DNA from: Sulfitobacter sp. M05
GTDB taxonomy: Bacteria > Pseudomonadota > Alphaproteobacteria > Rhodobacterales > Rhodobacteraceae
NCBI RefSeq assembly: GCF_029285175.1
Contig: NZ_JABEDH010000005.1
Coordinates: 1-64,000, forward strand
Direction: 5' to 3'
Length of the DNA stretch: 64,000 bases
Shown here: in pieces, positions 62,957-64,000 of the stretch
Numbering within the stretch: position 1 is the first letter of the stretch
Layout: the number at the start of each line of letters is the position of its first letter
Made by a program: the position numbers and the translations under genes
The notes under the pieces: model-generated
What the model was told of the DNA's origin: nothing
What the model saw: only the letters and a program-made list of their open reading frames with translations
The model's database searches: none

Positions 62957-63766
62957 CTAGAAATTCGGCGTCACACCGGGCAGGTTCAGAGCCTTGAGCA
63001 AATCGCGCAATTCCTGTCGCGCAGCGACGTTTGAAATGTTCAACTGCTTGACGCCGATGTCCTTGAGATCCAGCAAAGTCAGGCCACGCGGGAACAGCTC
63101 GCGGAAGATAACCCGTTCGTTAAAGCCCGGTGCGACGCGAAAGCCGATCCGCTTTGACAGGTTCTTGATCGCCTTTTCCATCTTGTCCTTGTTAACCATC
63201 CGCTGCGCCCCCATCCGGTTGCGCACCACAACCCAGTCGATCGGTGCCAAACCGGCTTGCGCACGCAACTGTCGGGCGGTCCAGACCATTTCGGAATAGA
63301 CCGACGGGCCGGTAATCTTGTCCCCCATGGCATCGGTGTGGGCCAGCAGGTCAAAATCAACAAAGCTGTCGTTCAGTGGCGTCACCAAAGTATCCGCAAG
63401 GGAATGCGCCACCTGTGACAGGCGGGTGTGCGAACCGGGGCAATCGATCAGAATGAAATCACTGTTTGGTTCCATCGCCGCCACCGCAGCGCTCAAACGG
63501 TGGTCATAGACGTTTTCACCCGGTTTCAGGCTGTCGGCTTCAATCTCTGGTAGCTCACACAAGGTGGGGCTGGCCAGTTCAAGATTTGCCTGCTTTTTAA
63601 AGGCGTTGCGGTTGTCCACGTAGCGCCCGAATGTGCGTTGCCGCAGGTCCAGATCAAGGCCACTGACCCGATGGCCCATCCGCGCAAGGGCTGTCGCCAG
63701 ATGCATGGAGACGGTGGATTTCCCCGCGCCGCCTTTTTCGTTTCCAACGACGATAATATGCGCCAT
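62957..63766 (-). CDS. mipZ: Division-plane positioning ATPase MipZ
   Basis: A 269-residue ParA/MinD-type ATPase. Deviant Walker A KGGAGKST is at residues 11-18, preceded by HIIVVGNE; LDLDLRQRTFGRYVDNR and IDCPGSHTRLSQVAHSLADT are typical MipZ; FRELFPRGLTLLDL closes the family pattern. MipZ forms bipolar gradients around ParB and blocks FtsZ except at midcell. Convergent with the EamA gene. Confidence 0.95.
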   Translation of the reverse strand: MAHIIVVGNEKGGAGKSTVSMHLATALARMGHRVSGLDLDLRQRTFGRYVDNRNAFKKQANLELASPTLCELPEIEADSLKPGENVYDHRLSAAVAAMEPNSDFILIDCPGSHTRLSQVAHSLADTLVTPLNDSFVDFDLLAHTDAMGDKITGPSVYSEMVWTARQLRAQAGLAPIDWVVVRNRMGAQRMVNKDKMEKAIKNLSKRIGFRVAPGFNERVIFRELFPRGLTLLDLKDIGVKQLNISNVAARQELRDLLKALNLPGVTPNF

Positions 63767-63793
63767 TTACGCGTCCCTCTGCCCGCCTGCTGT

Positions 63794-63976
63794 TTATGCA
63801 GGATATTGTTGAACGCCACTATATGTGGGGTTTGCGGGTTTGGGAAGTGGCAGAGAGGAGAAGGCGTCGGTGAAAATCACCTGCTGCAAAAATTTTGGTG
63901 CCAAAGTCTGTTCAATGTCCGATTTTCGCCGGGCTGCAATGCAGCGAACCGCACCGACGAAACTCTCTGCTGTCAT
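63794..63976 (-). CDS. Hypothetical 60-residue protein
   Basis: A small frame starting MTAESFVGAVRCIAARRKSD, no recognised family, ending 28 bases before mipZ. Its ATG overlaps the stop of the partial gene beyond (ATGA), which is the only support. It may be real or may be a chance frame. Confidence 0.35.
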   Translation of the reverse strand: MTAESFVGAVRCIAARRKSDIEQTLAPKFLQQVIFTDAFSSLPLPKPANPTYSGVQQYPA

Positions 63977-64000
63977 TTCGCCAGAAAGGCATCGATCTCT
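63973..64000 (-). CDS. 3' end of a further gene (partial)
   Basis: The last 28 bases read on the reverse strand as EIDAFLAK then TGA, in a frame that overlaps the start of the 60-residue gene. Too short to identify; the rest lies beyond the window. Confidence 0.4.

Overview
The window looks like chromosomal DNA of a marine-type alphaproteobacterium of the order Rhodobacterales (Roseobacter group). This is inferred from gene content: a COQ9 gene next to rpsU, a DUF1013 cell-cycle regulator (TrcR family), MipZ, a BioMNY biotin importer, TRAP transporters, small DUF6525/DUF6552 proteins, and the box and homogentisate pathways. No phage, CRISPR array, complete insertion sequence or plasmid function was seen, and most of the window is ordinary core and accessory metabolism.

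Layout. 1-62 is the 3' end of a 5S rRNA, so an rrn operon lies just upstream. 210-2834 holds a COG0523 zinc-chaperone GTPase operon (zigA, DUF1826, DUF6525) divergent from an Rrf2 regulator. 2929-14926 carries a methyltransferase/LysR pair, pheT and pheS separated by a small membrane protein, an OmpA-like protein, a GST, mscL, a DUF2087 protein, ald with an Lrp-type regulator, a GNAT gene, rpsU and COQ9. 15006-16952 is bioMNY. 17055-28614 has a quinone oxidoreductase, a 190-bp element with 37-bp inverted ends, RNase T2, trcR, the recR-ybaB-dnaX block, a zinc metallopeptidase, the SRP RNA, nudC, pheA and a membrane cytochrome c. 28769-34505 is a yejABEF-type peptide importer. 34581-42045 is mixed housekeeping: DUF2189, an isochorismatase-like operon with a 48-residue leader gene, a D,D-carboxypeptidase, a HAD hydrolase, clpS, an RsmC-like methyltransferase and an SDR. 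A tRNA(CAU) follows at 42379-42455.

43736-55433 is the most distinctive part: an aerobic benzoyl-CoA (box) catabolic island. It contains a TRAP transporter, a benzoate-CoA ligase, a DUF309 protein, boxC, boxB, a 56-residue four-cysteine protein, boxA, a hotdog thioesterase, BoxR (HTH plus shikimate-kinase-like domain) and a stand-alone 3-hydroxyacyl-CoA dehydrogenase C-terminal domain. Most joints are ATGA-type overlaps. TGCA-N6-TGCA-like sites precede the ligase gene and boxC and are the natural candidates for BoxR operators. No boxD aldehyde dehydrogenase is present here.

55519-62053 holds an orphan peptide-type ABC binding protein and a tyrosine-catabolic operon: hmgA, an unlisted 56-residue membrane peptide, fahA and an MBL-fold protein with a degenerate metal motif. 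A MarR-type regulator diverges from hmgA. The window ends with an EamA transporter, mipZ and the 3' end of a further gene.

Two neighbouring aromatic pathways (benzoate via epoxidation, homogentisate via ring cleavage), each with its own regulator and a small uncharacterised protein, are the main biological story. Small proteins too short for usual gene calling were found at 36229-36375, 52229-52399 and 59997-60167.
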